Below, in pieces: positions 50,659-61,600 of a stretch of DNA of 64,000 nucleotides (position 1 is its first letter; the number at the start of each line of letters is the position of its first letter). Both the position numbers and the translations under genes were made by a program. The stretch is from Blastomussa wellsi (taxonomy: Eukaryota; Cnidaria; Anthozoa; Scleractinia; Plerogyridae): contig OX393570.1 of assembly GCA_947652115.1 (NCBI GenBank), positions 18,842,056-18,906,055 on the forward strand, given 5' to 3'. The notes beneath the pieces were generated by a model. It saw only the letters and a program-made list of their open reading frames with translations, was not told where the DNA came from and searched no databases.

Positions 50659-53600
50659 CACGAACCTGGCTTCCGAGAACCTCAACTTAGGGGACTACGA
50701 TTCTCTTCCGATACTATTTCGGCATTTGAAACGAATCCTTGCCGACAACACAGAGTATTTCGAAGGATACACGTCCAAGGCAGTTTACAAGAAGTTTTAC
50801 GATGGCTTTCAATTGATGCTGTCAACAATAGATTCTTTGGAAGAAGATGCGATTTTGCTGGCAAACGCGGCACCGTTGTATGATTATAGCAGCGACGCGA
50901 AGGGAAACGGTTACAGAAGCTTGTTAAGACTTGTCGAACAGTGCATTCGCTCTGTTACAGAGTTGTCCGCTTATTGTCAAACGCATCGAGACAGATTTTA
51001 TTTCCGATCTCACCACTACAGCTTAGAAGTAGAGGCTTTCGCCAACGTTTTTCAACGAACGAGTCAATTGTTACAGTTTGCGAAACTTGTCGTGGAGGAC
51101 AGCGTACCAGACAACTTATTCCCCGAGAGTTTTGACTCGAAAGTCATGTTGGAAGTCGAGCAGCTGGATAGAGAGTGCTTTTATGGGCGAACCTTGGGAT
51201 TTCAGGTAAGTGATAAAGTCAATAACTTGAACTTATCTTCAGTTTGAATTATCTTGAAATCTAAGAATGTAATACAATAATTAGGTGATAAGTTGATCCA
51301 TCAGGTATTTTTGCCAAAATGTTCCTTGGCATTTATTGAATTTAGAGATCAACTTGAGGATACCTAAATACTGAGTGAAGACTTCAGCTGGGGCTCAGTC
51401 AGGTTTCTTTTTTTTAGTGCTTTGGTTTTCGTGGCTGTTTCTTGCTTAATATGTAGATGTACCAGTCAAGTCAAAACTTCAACGTACCCCCCCCCCCCAC
51501 CCACCCACCCACCCAGGCATACCGCGGGCATTTGACGCCTTTGCTTTCCCTGGAGAGAGAATTTGATCATTGTAGTCTACATTTACACTGGTCCAGACAA
51601 ACTTCTGCACAGGCGAATAATTTTGTACCTGGACTGTCTGTTTACATGGAACAGTCCAAATTCTGTTACAGATGACAGTGGTGTTTACATTGGATCCCTG
51701 CAAATTTTGAGACCAGTCGCAGCATTTGAATGGCTTTCTTACATCTCTTCTGTGATTTGCTGTGATTGCTTAAGCTGATGCTTGTAGCCAATCACGTAGT
51801 AGCTAGGTGCAGTATGCGGCAAATCAAACATGGCGGCTTTCTATTCTGTGACTTTTTCCACGCCCGGTTGTTTTGTAAGCTGTACATGCTCACCAAGAAA
51901 TTCAAATGTGTACGTTGCCTCGATCGATAAAGATTGGAGACGATAGCCATTTGCAGCAACATGTAATGCAGTAGCCCAGCTGATCGTGCTAAAATAGCTA
52001 TGCATGCAGCTACTGTTGTCTCCTCATATTTGTATCGTACTTTTGGTGATTTGTTTTGTGTCAAATTTGATTTTACATAGAGCAAAATGCAACTGAAAAG
52101 AACAAATTGCAACCTTGCAACATTTTTGCTTAGCAACCAAAAAACGTAAGTAGATTCCAGGCCTAAACCGTGCTAACCAGACAAAACCTTGCACAGTTCG
52201 GGTGTTTTAACAAATCTGTACGCATATTGCAACCGTGCTTGTCAAAAACTTGACCTACTTTTTTTAGGTCCCAAACTTGCACACTTAGCCATTCAAAAAT
52301 TTGTTCAGTTCCGTCGGTCCCATGTGAACGCAAGGTGGAACCGTGCAAGCTTTTGTCCGGACCTGTGAAAACGGTGTCTTAGTCTTCCTGGGGGTAGGGA
52401 ATTTGAATGCTCGCATCAATTTCACGTTTTGTGTCCTGGTGATTCCACATGGGTTGATTTAGCGTAGCAGCAGCTGACATGATGGATTTTAAGGGTTTTA
52501 AAGGTGGCTTTGTGGTGGCTTGGTTAAAACCTGTCTGCAAACTCTGCTTCAGGAGCCTAAGATTTATAAGTTATTGATTTTATTTTAATTATTATCTTTT
52601 ATTATTTATTTATTTTCAGTTTTCTGCAGGTTTGCGGCATTTCTTACAAGTTGTTTGTGTAGCTATGGCCTCATTTGCTGAGGGATATCATCGACACAAA
52701 ATGAACAGTGTGGCACTAGCCACAGTATCTTTTCTGAACAGTGGCAAGTACACCGTGAACCCAGAGATGAGGGCCAAGATGATTGTAGACGTGACACAGA
52801 AGAGTAACATGGATTTTTGTAAAGCTTTTTGGAGTTTGACAGAAGGTTATGGAATCCAGGTACAATATATTCTGCCCTGGCTCTAATTGGACAAAACATG
52901 GCCAAAAAATGCCTCAGGGTGCAGCTCTCTTGATTCAACTCAACTGATGCAAAATCTGGTAATGGCGGTCAGTTTAAACAAGAAATCGTTGTTAAAAAAA
53001 ACACACTTGCGGGGTATTTTGAAAATTGAGGCACACTAATTGGCATGGTGCATTCTTGTCAAATATAAAATTGGAATTGAAAGAGAACAAGAACAACATT
53101 TTTTCATCATAGTAGCACTTTAAGCAAAGTCAGTTAATCATACGCACTCCATCTGAATCACCCAATAATAGAGGTTTGGAGAATAAATGAATCTATAGTC
53201 ACGTTTTCAGCCTGGTTCTCACAGTGAGGACACTTGAACTGTGAGCACTTGGCCTTTTTTGAACATTTTTTTTTTACCATTTTCCAATGTTAGCCATTCA
53301 TATAAAGAGACGGATTAGCTTTCTTAGGTGCTGAAAACACCAATCCTTTGGTCTACATCAAATAACTCTCATTGGATAATCATAAAAAAATGTAAAGATA
53401 AATGTCAAGTGTTCACAGTTTGAGTGTCCACACTGTAAGCATAACACAAGCGAAATAAGCACAAGCATAAGCACTAATAATAATAATAATAATAATAATA
53501 ACAATAATTTTAATAATAATAATAATAATTTTATTAAAATCTCATTAGCAAACCTATTTACAAATCATCAAATTAAAAAAAATACCATTCAAATAATAAT

Positions 53601-53789
53601 AATAATCGAAAAGAGCTAAGACCTTTTATGGAACGCTAGGTGTACCTGAATTCATAGGAAGTGTACAGTTGTCGGCCATCCTTGGAACTGCCCACCTGTT
53701 GCGGAAAGTGTTGTGTCTCTGAGCTGCGGGGAGTGGCTGAGACATAATTAACTAAACCCAGTAGAACACCTCAAAACTGGAGAGAATAG

Positions 53790-53843
<54 letters not shown>

Positions 53844-56800
53844 TTAAGAATTTATATTGCACAGTTTTCAAGAAAAAGGAAAATGTTTCTTTTTCTTGTG
53901 CTTATGCTTATTTCACAAGTGTGAACCGGGCATTCAAGCCTAACATTTGCACCCTTACCATCCTAAGTGATAGGCGGCAATAAACAGTTTCAGTGTAGTG
54001 ATATAGTTTTAGGTAACAAAACTACACCATTATTTTTGGGTTTCCACTGATGCAAGAACGTATTTCAGCATTTTAAAATGACACCAAACTACTGTTACAG
54101 TGCCCCTTTAACCAAACAGACAATTGTGAATTATTTCATATACTCTATGTCAATTCGACCTTCATCAAAACAATTTTACAAAATGATCATTTTCAAAATT
54201 ATCATTGATTCCTTCCAGTTTTTCTTGAACTAATGAATTCAAATTGTGTTTTATTGCATTTCAGCATGTGCCATTGTTGATTTGCTCAGCAATGAAGGTG
54301 AACAGAGTATTCCATATTCCTCCTCAGCCTTTTGAAGTATTAACGTTGAATGGCGAGACTGTGAGTATTGCTCCCCCTTGTTCCTGGTCTGGTCTTGCTC
54401 CAGTCCAAGTGCGACTTCTGTCATATGATTGGAGGGAGGGACAGGTAAGTACCATTAAAGTTAAGCCATGTCAGCCAAACTGGTTCAAAGCTGTCAACAC
54501 TTACAGCGCGACGCGCCTAACTGTGGCCACCCAACAAACTTTTTTGACAAGTTATAATTAGCCAATCAGAGAGCACAAATTTGTTTGAGCTGTCCCGCTT
54601 CCTAGGAAGTAGTCATGAAACCTGTCACGCTTTTAACAAGGAGGCGGGACAACTCAAACAAATTTGTGCTCTCTGATTGGCTAACTTGTCAAAAAAGTTT
54701 GTTGGGTGGCCACAGTTAGGCACGTTGCGCTGTAACTTTGGTTTCGCTAGCATGAAGCAGCTTGGAGTTTTGCTACACCCCTGGATGGGATGCTAGTCCA
54801 TCACAGGTTACTCTCCAGCATCATTTTGCCATGTTACCCCATTTGCTGGTATCCATTCATACTCCTGGGTGGAAAGAGGCATGGTGCAGGGCTTGAACCT
54901 GAGTTCACCAAACTAACCATCTGATTTTTAATTATATGAGGTACAGTGTTCCATGTGATCGAAACTTTCTAGCTATCAATTGAAGTTTTTTGCCAAAACA
55001 AGTACATTACTTGCAAAAAATTTCAGACGTTTTATTTTGGACGTTTAATTTTCGGACGCTTTTTCCCTCATTTCGGACAAAAATTGCGGACACTGTGCTG
55101 AAACATGCCTAAAGTAAATTTAGGACTAAAAAACATGAATTAGACTGAAATAAAATCTGTGAAAATGATAGTTTTACTGTACCGTCAAGGTTTTACAGCC
55201 GGGTACATCAACAAGAAAATAACACAAACTCAATCAAGCTTATGCCTCAAGCAGTGTCGCAACTATAGAGTTTGGTCCAGAAACTAAGGGCTTTGAAGGT
55301 TAATGTGGCTTAATGATATGTGATGCCGTCAACCAGAAAGTACTTTTAAAATTTCGGATGCTTAAAAATTTCGGACGGTTTTATTTTCGGACACTATTTT
55401 TGTCCAAAATTAAAATCGTCCTAAATTTTTTTGCAAGTAATGTATTCCGTTAATAATCTTTCTTTTCAGGAAGCACTATTGATTAGGACCATTGTAGGCA
55501 TAAATTGGGTAAGATTGGCTCATCATACCTCTTTTGCGAGCACAATGACCTATCTTTTTTACTCTAAGGAAGGGAAAATTCAGGGAAAGTTTCAAAAAAT
55601 CATTCGACAACTTAAAATTTAGGGTTGAGAAGTTTTGTAAATGAAAGAAATTCCACTATGATGCTAAACCTTAGTTTTGTATATAATTGTTTCTTGTTTT
55701 TTGCACCTCAGAGCAAAGATGGAAAAGACAGTCCCACCCACCATGGAAGATCGCCAAAACCAAAAAGTGATGGCATGTTACTTCATGTGCACGGTGGAGG
55801 GTTTGTTGCTCAGTCGTCAAAATCACACGAGGTAATTCATAAGGCAGTTCTTCTGTAATCTTCTGTTCATTTTACAAAATTCTTTCCATTCATGTTGCAA
55901 AAATCTTTAATTAAAACATTGACACTTTAGTGGGAGGCACGGTGGCCTAATGGTTAGTGCACTGGACTCTGGATTGGACGGTCCGGGTTCAATCCTGTAG
56001 CTGGGGCACTGCTTTGTGTTCTTGGGAAAGACACTCTCACAGTGCCTCTCTTCACACAGGTGTATAAATTTACTGTTGGGTATAACCCTGTGATGGACCA
56101 GCATCCCATCCAGGAGGAGTAGAAATGCTCTCTGACGCTTTATGGTACAGAAACTACAATAAGCTCAAGCCTGATGGGCCACTAGGCTTGCATGCAGACT
56201 TTACCTACTACCTACTGTACCTACCTTTATACTGGCCAAAAAAAATGTCATTCTAAAGTAAAGTTATACAGTCAGTGGATGGCAAATACTGGTCTCCAAG
56301 ACTGAACTGACAGTGCTGTTTTCATTTTGATCACTGGCCATTGTGGCCTCATCCCAAGGGTGGGGGGGGGGGGGTTTTCTTACTCGCGTTATACACGACA
56401 CTCTAGGAAAAAATACATACTCTAGGAATAAATTCTCAATAAATGCAATAAATAAATACTCCAGAAATAAATACTCTAGGAATTAATCAATTAATAACTT
56501 ATTTAGAATCCATAGTCGAAATACTGTTAATTGTATAAGACTCCAAATAAAACATGTCTGTCTGTCTGTCTGTCTGACAGGCGGTCCAACGGAGCTTCAT
56601 ATTGCAAACCCAAAAAAATACACGAGCCTGCAATTTTAGACCCCAAAAGATACCTGGCATCAAAATTTCCTACCCAAAAAATACAAATTTTGCCCATAGA
56701 TGTGACCCAAAAAATATGCATATTTTTTTAAGACCTAAAAAAATATGACAGATCTCTTGACCCAAAAAATACCGAGCATGTCGGACCCCCCATCATGTAT

Positions 56801-59800
56801 AATGCAAGTACCCCCCTGGGGGCCTGATTGCTTTCAGAGCATTCTTGAGAGAAGAGTGGCACGTTTTCCCTGGCTGTATGTGACAATAATCTAAACCTGG
56901 TGAAATCAAAATACAAATTGTCCTTTTTCATCTCCATACTTCTCTTACTGTTCCAGCTGATAAAATGTAATTCACCTCATTTCAGATGTACCTTCGTACA
57001 TGGGCGTACGAACTTGGAGTGCCCATCCTATCTATAGACTACTCACTGGCTCCAGAGGCACCATTCCCACGGGCCTTGGAAGAGTGCTTCTTTGTGTACA
57101 CCTGGTGTTTAAATAACTTTCACCAACTTGGTACTACTGGAAAGCGCTTCTGTTTAGCAGGAGACTCTGCAGGTTAGAAGTCTTCTTCCCCTGCATTTTA
57201 GTGTGCACTATAGGAAATTTACAGTGCAACTAACTCAACCGGGGCCACCCCTAACATTTATTAGCCAATCACTAGATGAATTCAAATAAAAAGAATCAGA
57301 GTTTTTTCATCAGCAGATCAATCATAATAGGGATAGAAAACTTAGCGCTGATGAAAAAACTTTGATTCTTTTGTTCTTAACTAATCTTGTGATTTGGTTA
57401 AAAAACGTTGGGTGTCCCCGGTTGAGTCATTTTCGTTCCCATAGCCCTTTTCATTTCTCTTAGCTGGCGAGGCCTTGGCACAAGAAATGAAGGGCTCTGG
57501 AGACATAGATTTCTAGTCCGAGATTCTAGGACTTCCGGACTTCATGTATATAGCATTGATGTTTCTACATGTTGTGTGTTGTAATATGGCAGCTGGCGAA
57601 CATTTAGACTTCCGTTTAATATTTCTTTGTTCTCAACAGCCAATAAAAAAATGTGATTTTTTTGGAAATGTCCCCAGAGCCCCTCGTTTTTCGTGCCAAG
57701 GCCCTGCCAGCTAAGAGAAACGAAAAGGGCTATGGGGACGAGAATGCGGTTCAGTTAGTTGAACTGTAAGATCATGTAGGATGTGTGAGGTGACAACGAA
57801 GAGTAACTTTAGCTCTTGATTGTTTCCTAAACTGCCCGAGTGCATGAATCAGTTTTACAAACAAAGGAAAACCTTCGTTAAAACTCGCGCGAGAAAAGAA
57901 GAAAGTTGGGGTGACCGTGCTCGTTTCCACGTGACAGTGCTGACGAATATGGCTATTTGTGCTTATCTGGCAACAGCCACGCATAACCCAAAACGAGACA
58001 ACTAAGTTCTATGTTTTCCTTAAAGCTTGCAACATCCCACAACGTTTGACTTGACTCTATTGTTTATTCACCACTGTGCCAAAACAATGTCTTTGAATAC
58101 CTTTGTTTTTACTTTACGCTTCAAAATAGACCTATTTTTAAATACATTGTTTGACCCTTTATAGCTCAATCTCCAGAAAACTGGCCATAGATTTCTGCCA
58201 ATTTTTTCTCTTATTGAAAGGAAACAATATTCTTATGAAAAATAGGGGTCACCGTACTTGTTATCGCGATAGAGCTACAGAATGGGTGTAAGACGTGCAT
58301 TTTGAGTGAGGACTGGGGCGAGTTTTCGAACTGGCATACGTTTGGAAGGTCCTTGGAAGGTGGAGACAGCATCAAAGAAAAGATTGTTAGGAATTTTCTT
58401 CGAAATACTGCAATTAGGACGCTATAATTGATGATAAAGTTGGAGCTTGCATGCCAAGTTTAACAGCTTAACAGCCCTCCTCGGGAAGTCGAACTGACAC
58501 TCTATCACCGACACTCTATCACTTTATACGTTATACAAATTTTTGAAACATTAACACTCATAATATGGCCAGAAAACCAGCCTACCGAAATTTTAATTAA
58601 GTTTTACTCTTCTATCAACTCCATTTAATAATCTTTCTGCAGAACCTCCAGTGAGAGATACGAAGTGCAAAACCACATACCACATAACACAATTTCCTTG
58701 GCCAGAGCGAGAAAGCAGAACTTGATCTGGAGACTGTTGCAATGACCTATAAGCAAGAAACCTTTGTCAAGTTTTGTGCATGTGTTGCCCGTTATAAGTG
58801 TGCATAGCTTGCTCCGTTAGTATCTAAAGATACTTCTGGAAACTCCTTATTCCATTCGTTACCAAATTCATTAACGAATAAAGTATTTCTGCACGTCCAG
58901 CATTGCTTTTTAATTCCATGTTTTATCCAATGCACTAGGTCTTATGGAGAATATGGACATACATTGTAGTCTCCACGCTTTGCGAGGGTAAAAAGATCTC
59001 GTGTGCGTCGCACGTGTTAGCCTGCCATGCAGGCTACGCACGTGTCAAAATGGCTGAGAAAGGTTCGGCAGCTGTTCCGCGCGTTTCGCTTGTTCCTTTG
59101 TTGCATCGCGCGTTAAACGCTCAAAACGCGTTCACAGTACTGACTTTGAACAAGTCTCATATTCTTCATGTAATTATTTTATAGGTGGGAACTTGTGTGT
59201 TTCACTGAGCATGCGTGCTGCAGAGTATGGCATCCGAGTCCCAGACTCCATCCTAGCGGCATATGCGCCGTTCAATGTTCAATGGGTCCCCTCTCCATCT
59301 CGTCTTCTGAGCCTGATGGACCCCCTCCTACCCACAGGAATACTTGGTGCTTGCTTAGCAGCGTACTCTGGTATGGGAAAGTCACCTTTTGATGACTGCA
59401 CCAAGAATTCGATCAAATCGCTTACTGGCAAAACCAGTCAACCGGTGAATGTTGTTGCCAGAAGAACAAAGACGAACTCGTTGTTGCGTCTCTTGAGAGT
59501 GGGATCTAAGGAATCTAAGAATACAAGAAGCAGAAGCTATTTGGAGGCGCAGTTGCAATCGGGGCCTGAGAGTTTTCATAGCTGTTTCAGCTCGCCGCAA
59601 AGTCTGGAATCGGTGAATGTTAATAGCACGACAAACGTCAGGAACGAGGCGGTTGTCGGTAATCATTGTGTCAATAATTTGCTAGACTGCGATGGAATGG
59701 AACATCATTCCTCTGACGCACACATCGAACATACTGCTGCAGATCATGTTAGCGAAAGAAGCAGTTCTTCGTCGAGCCGTTCACAGTCAAGAAGACATTC

Positions 59801-61252
59801 ACAAGACACCATACCCAGCAGTCCCACAAGTCCTCGGAGAAGTAAACATGGCGGAGATGAGACGGACCATATAGGAGTGCACTATCATAAGGACATCGAG
59901 GAGTGCCATGTGGTGAACGTGGTGGAGTCACCAGACATCTCTGGAGAGCTCCTTTTGTTCCCTCTTGAGGCGCCTCAGGATGGGGCCTATCTAGAGGCGG
60001 GTACACCGCCAAATGAGGACGAGGAAGGAGGACACGAAGAAGAGTCGCAGCCAAGTACCACATCTATGTCCCAAGTATGCCTTCCTATTGCCAAGAACCC
60101 GTACATGTCACCACTCGTGGCTCCTGATGAAATGTTGAAGAGTTTGCCTCCAGTTGATTTAGTGGTAAGTTGGGCTTGAAATATGAGGATCATATGATGC
60201 AAAAACCCGTTCTATACGTCACATGACGCAAAACCCGTACTGTACGTCACATGATGCAAAACTCGTATTATACGTCACATGTCACAAAACGCGCACTATA
60301 CGTCACATGACGCAAAATCCGTACTATACGTCACATGATGCAAAACCCGTATTATACGTCATATGCCACAAAACCCGTAATATACGTCGCATGACGCAAA
60401 AACTCTTACTTACGTCACATGACGCAAAACCCGTACTATACGTGACATGTCACCAAACGCGCACTATACGTCACATGACGCAAAAACTCTTACTATACGT
60501 CACTCGAGACTGTTGTAACTAGTCGAAATATCTGCCCAATATTGTTTCCTAGTTCTAGTTTTTCATTTCAGGATCTTTAGCAGTACAAATGATCTTTATT
60601 GCTTGACTCTGTCCATTGCTCCCCGCTGACCAAAAAATCTAAAGGGGACTTTTTTGTGTTGACATCCTTAATTGTGTTTTAGCACAAATGGTAATTCTGC
60701 TCATCAGCGCCATAGTAAAAGTGCGAAAATTAATTGTTACATAGTTGAAAAAAATTCCCCCACCAGCGCGCAGACTCATTGGCTACTTTGTGGTCACATG
60801 ACATTTAACACTTACGACGTCAGAGGGCAACAGTACACTGTTTACCGCGAATGTTGGCCGACGACCGTCGTTGCCCGGTTCATTGCACGTAAATCTTCTA
60901 GATCACTTAGATTATTTTGTTCCCTTGAATCTCTCTGTTTTCCCCGTTCTTATAGAGAGAATATCAGCTTCATAGCTGTGCTTACTAACCCCTCTCCCGA
61001 TTTATTTTTCTAAATCAGGCCTGCACACTGGATCCCATACTGGACGACTCGGTCGAGTTTGCCCGACGACTACGCTCCCTGGGGAAGGACGTGGAACTGT
61101 ATATCTTAGAAGATTTACCCCATGGCTTTTTGAACTTCCATCTTGTCAGTCAGGAAGCAAGGGAAGGCAATGAACTGTGTGTTGTTTGCTTGAAAAGAAC
61201 ATTGTCAGGGAAGCGAAAAGTGGGCAACACAGAAAAGGCCCCCGTATACTAA
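50651..61252 (+). CDS. LIPE: Hormone-sensitive lipase
   Basis: Seven exons: 50651-51205, 52620-52859, 54265-54444, 55712-55831, 56986-57172, 59185-60164 and 61019-61252, joining to 831 residues (human short form about 775). HSL hydrolyses diacylglycerol, cholesteryl and retinyl esters on lipid droplets. The N-terminal HSL domain fills exons 1-3, and [11 protein letters not shown] leads into the alpha/beta-hydrolase fold. Catalytic parts seen: HGGG oxyanion hole (352-355), GDSAGGN with nucleophile Ser426, LDP with Asp759 and PHGF with His789. Between Ser and Asp, exon 6 encodes a low-complexity regulatory insert with RRHS (Ser633), a match to the PKA consensus RRxS as in vertebrate [23 protein letters not shown] resumes the fold. 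All introns are GT-AG; the exon 5 donor GTTAGA is weak. Several introns carry MITEs and SINEs, and intron 6 a 28-bp minisatellite. Confidence 0.95.
51578..52379. mobile_element. Possible MITE or hAT-like element in LIPE intron 1
   Basis: TTTACACTGGTCCAGACAAA with CTTCTGCAC at the left pairs imperfectly with GTGCAAGC and TTTTGTCCGGACCTGTGAAA at the right. The similarity is limited to about 35 bases at each end. Confidence 0.4.
53478..53845. repeat. AAT microsatellites flanking a short spacer
   Basis: Two TAA/AAT tracts, about 53478-53530 and 53791-53842, in LIPE intron 2. Confidence 0.85.
54501..54735. mobile_element. MITE with TTACAG ends, LIPE intron 3
   Basis: Arms of about 98 bases: TTACAGCGC, GCCTAACTGTGGCCACCCAA, TTTTTTGACAAGTTA and AGCCAATCAGAGAGCACAAA, with the complements at the right. 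It starts 57 bases after the exon 3 donor. Its ends resemble those of the element at 57219. Confidence 0.9.
54750..54915 (-). mobile_element. 3' part of SINE family 2, inverted
   Basis: On the minus strand: GGTTCAAGCCCTGCACCATG, TAACCTGTGATGGACTAGC and ATCCCATCCAGGGGTGTAG, as in the copy at 55931. Confidence 0.65.
55003..55444. mobile_element. MITE with TACATTACTTGCAAAA ends, LIPE intron 3
   Basis: TACATTACTTGCAAAAAATTT-type left end and its complement TTTTTTTGCAAGTAATGTA at the right. Inside, GGACGTTT / TTTCGGAC variants recur. It is followed by exon-like noise but no supported exon. Confidence 0.85.
55931..56205 (+). mobile_element. tRNA-derived SINE (family 2), best copy
   Basis: TGGCCTAATGGTTAGTG (A-box region), GGTTCAATCC (B box), GTTCTTGGGAAAGACACTC, then TGATGGACCAGCATCCCATC, AGTAGAAATGCT and GGGCCACTAGGCTTG. 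The central TGGACCAGCATCCCATCCAG resembles the conserved domain of V-SINEs; that comparison is from memory. It lies in LIPE intron 4. Confidence 0.85.
56575..56830 (-). repeat. Dispersed TATTTTTTGGGT repeat, copy 2
   Basis: Inverted relative of 11728-11890: CATCATGTATAATGCAAGTA, many CCCAAAAAATA units and GGAGCTTCATATTGCAAACC. A TGTC microsatellite (56554-56576) adjoins it. Confidence 0.75.
57219..57769. mobile_element. MITE A with TTACAG ends, interrupted by MITE B
   Basis: Starts TTACAGTGCAACTAACTCAA and ends TAGTTGAACTGTAA. Its right arm is split by another element at 57428-57746. Removing that element restores a continuous inverted repeat (GTCCCCGGTTGAGT joined to TAGTTG). Confidence 0.85.
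57428..57746. mobile_element. MITE B nested inside MITE A
   Basis: Inverted arms of about 80 bases: CATTTTCGTTCCCATAGCCC, TTTCTCTTAGCTGGC and GAGGCCTTGGCAC at the left, complements at the right. It is flanked by CGGTTGAGT (57419-57427) and CGGTTCAGT (57747-57755), a 9-bp target duplication with one mismatch, as expected of Mutator-like elements. It lies in LIPE intron 5. Confidence 0.88.
60196..60512. repeat. 28-bp minisatellite with TACGTCACATGA in each unit
   Basis: About eleven to twelve units of TATACGTCACATGACGCAAA followed by about eight bases such as ACCCGTAC. It starts about 30 bases after the donor of LIPE exon 6. Each unit carries ACGTCA, a CREB half-site. Confidence 0.93.
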
Positions 61253-61319
61253 ACTGATCGTACACTGTCACGCAACCCCCCCTGGGGGACTCGCATATGA
61301 AAGGGGTGGGGATGCTTGT

Positions 61320-61600
61320 CGGAAATTTTGAATTAAACCCCAAAGGAGACCGATCTGGGCGTGGCCCATGCATTTTTGACCCCTAAAAGAGGCCATGAAA
61401 ACTTTGATTCTATGAATCAAGTAAATAAAACGAACTAGAAATAAACGTATTAAATATATATTTTTATATTTTTCGCGTGCAATCCTAAACGAGACGTTCA
61501 CGGCTAAATATAACAGCGTTTAGCCCAGAAGACCCAAAGTGAGACCAAAATCCGAAATTATACCCCTAAGTGAGACGACGAGCATTCCCGCCCCTTGCGG
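61320..61600 (+). repeat. Dispersed repeat, AGGAGACCGATCTGGGCGTG family, copy 2
   Basis: Shares AAAGGAGACCGATCTGGGCG, TGGCCC, AAACGAGAC and ACAGCGTTT with 39790-39960. It begins within about 70 bases of the LIPE stop and probably lies in the 3' UTR. Confidence 0.7.

Noticed and set aside
55431..55622. Extra LIPE exon encoding [13 protein letters not shown]
   Set aside because: Exons 3 and 4 join in phase without it, it has no match in HSL, and it sits at the edge of a MITE.
59051..59180. Open stretch starting CAAAATGGCTGAGAAAGG as a gene or alternative LIPE start
   Set aside because: It is short, has no recognisable domain, lies in intron 5 inside the catalytic region and adjoins a short hairpin, so a promoter-like repeat is more likely.
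60223..60522. 99-residue open stretch with HMTQNP repeats
   Set aside because: It is a translation of the 28-bp minisatellite.
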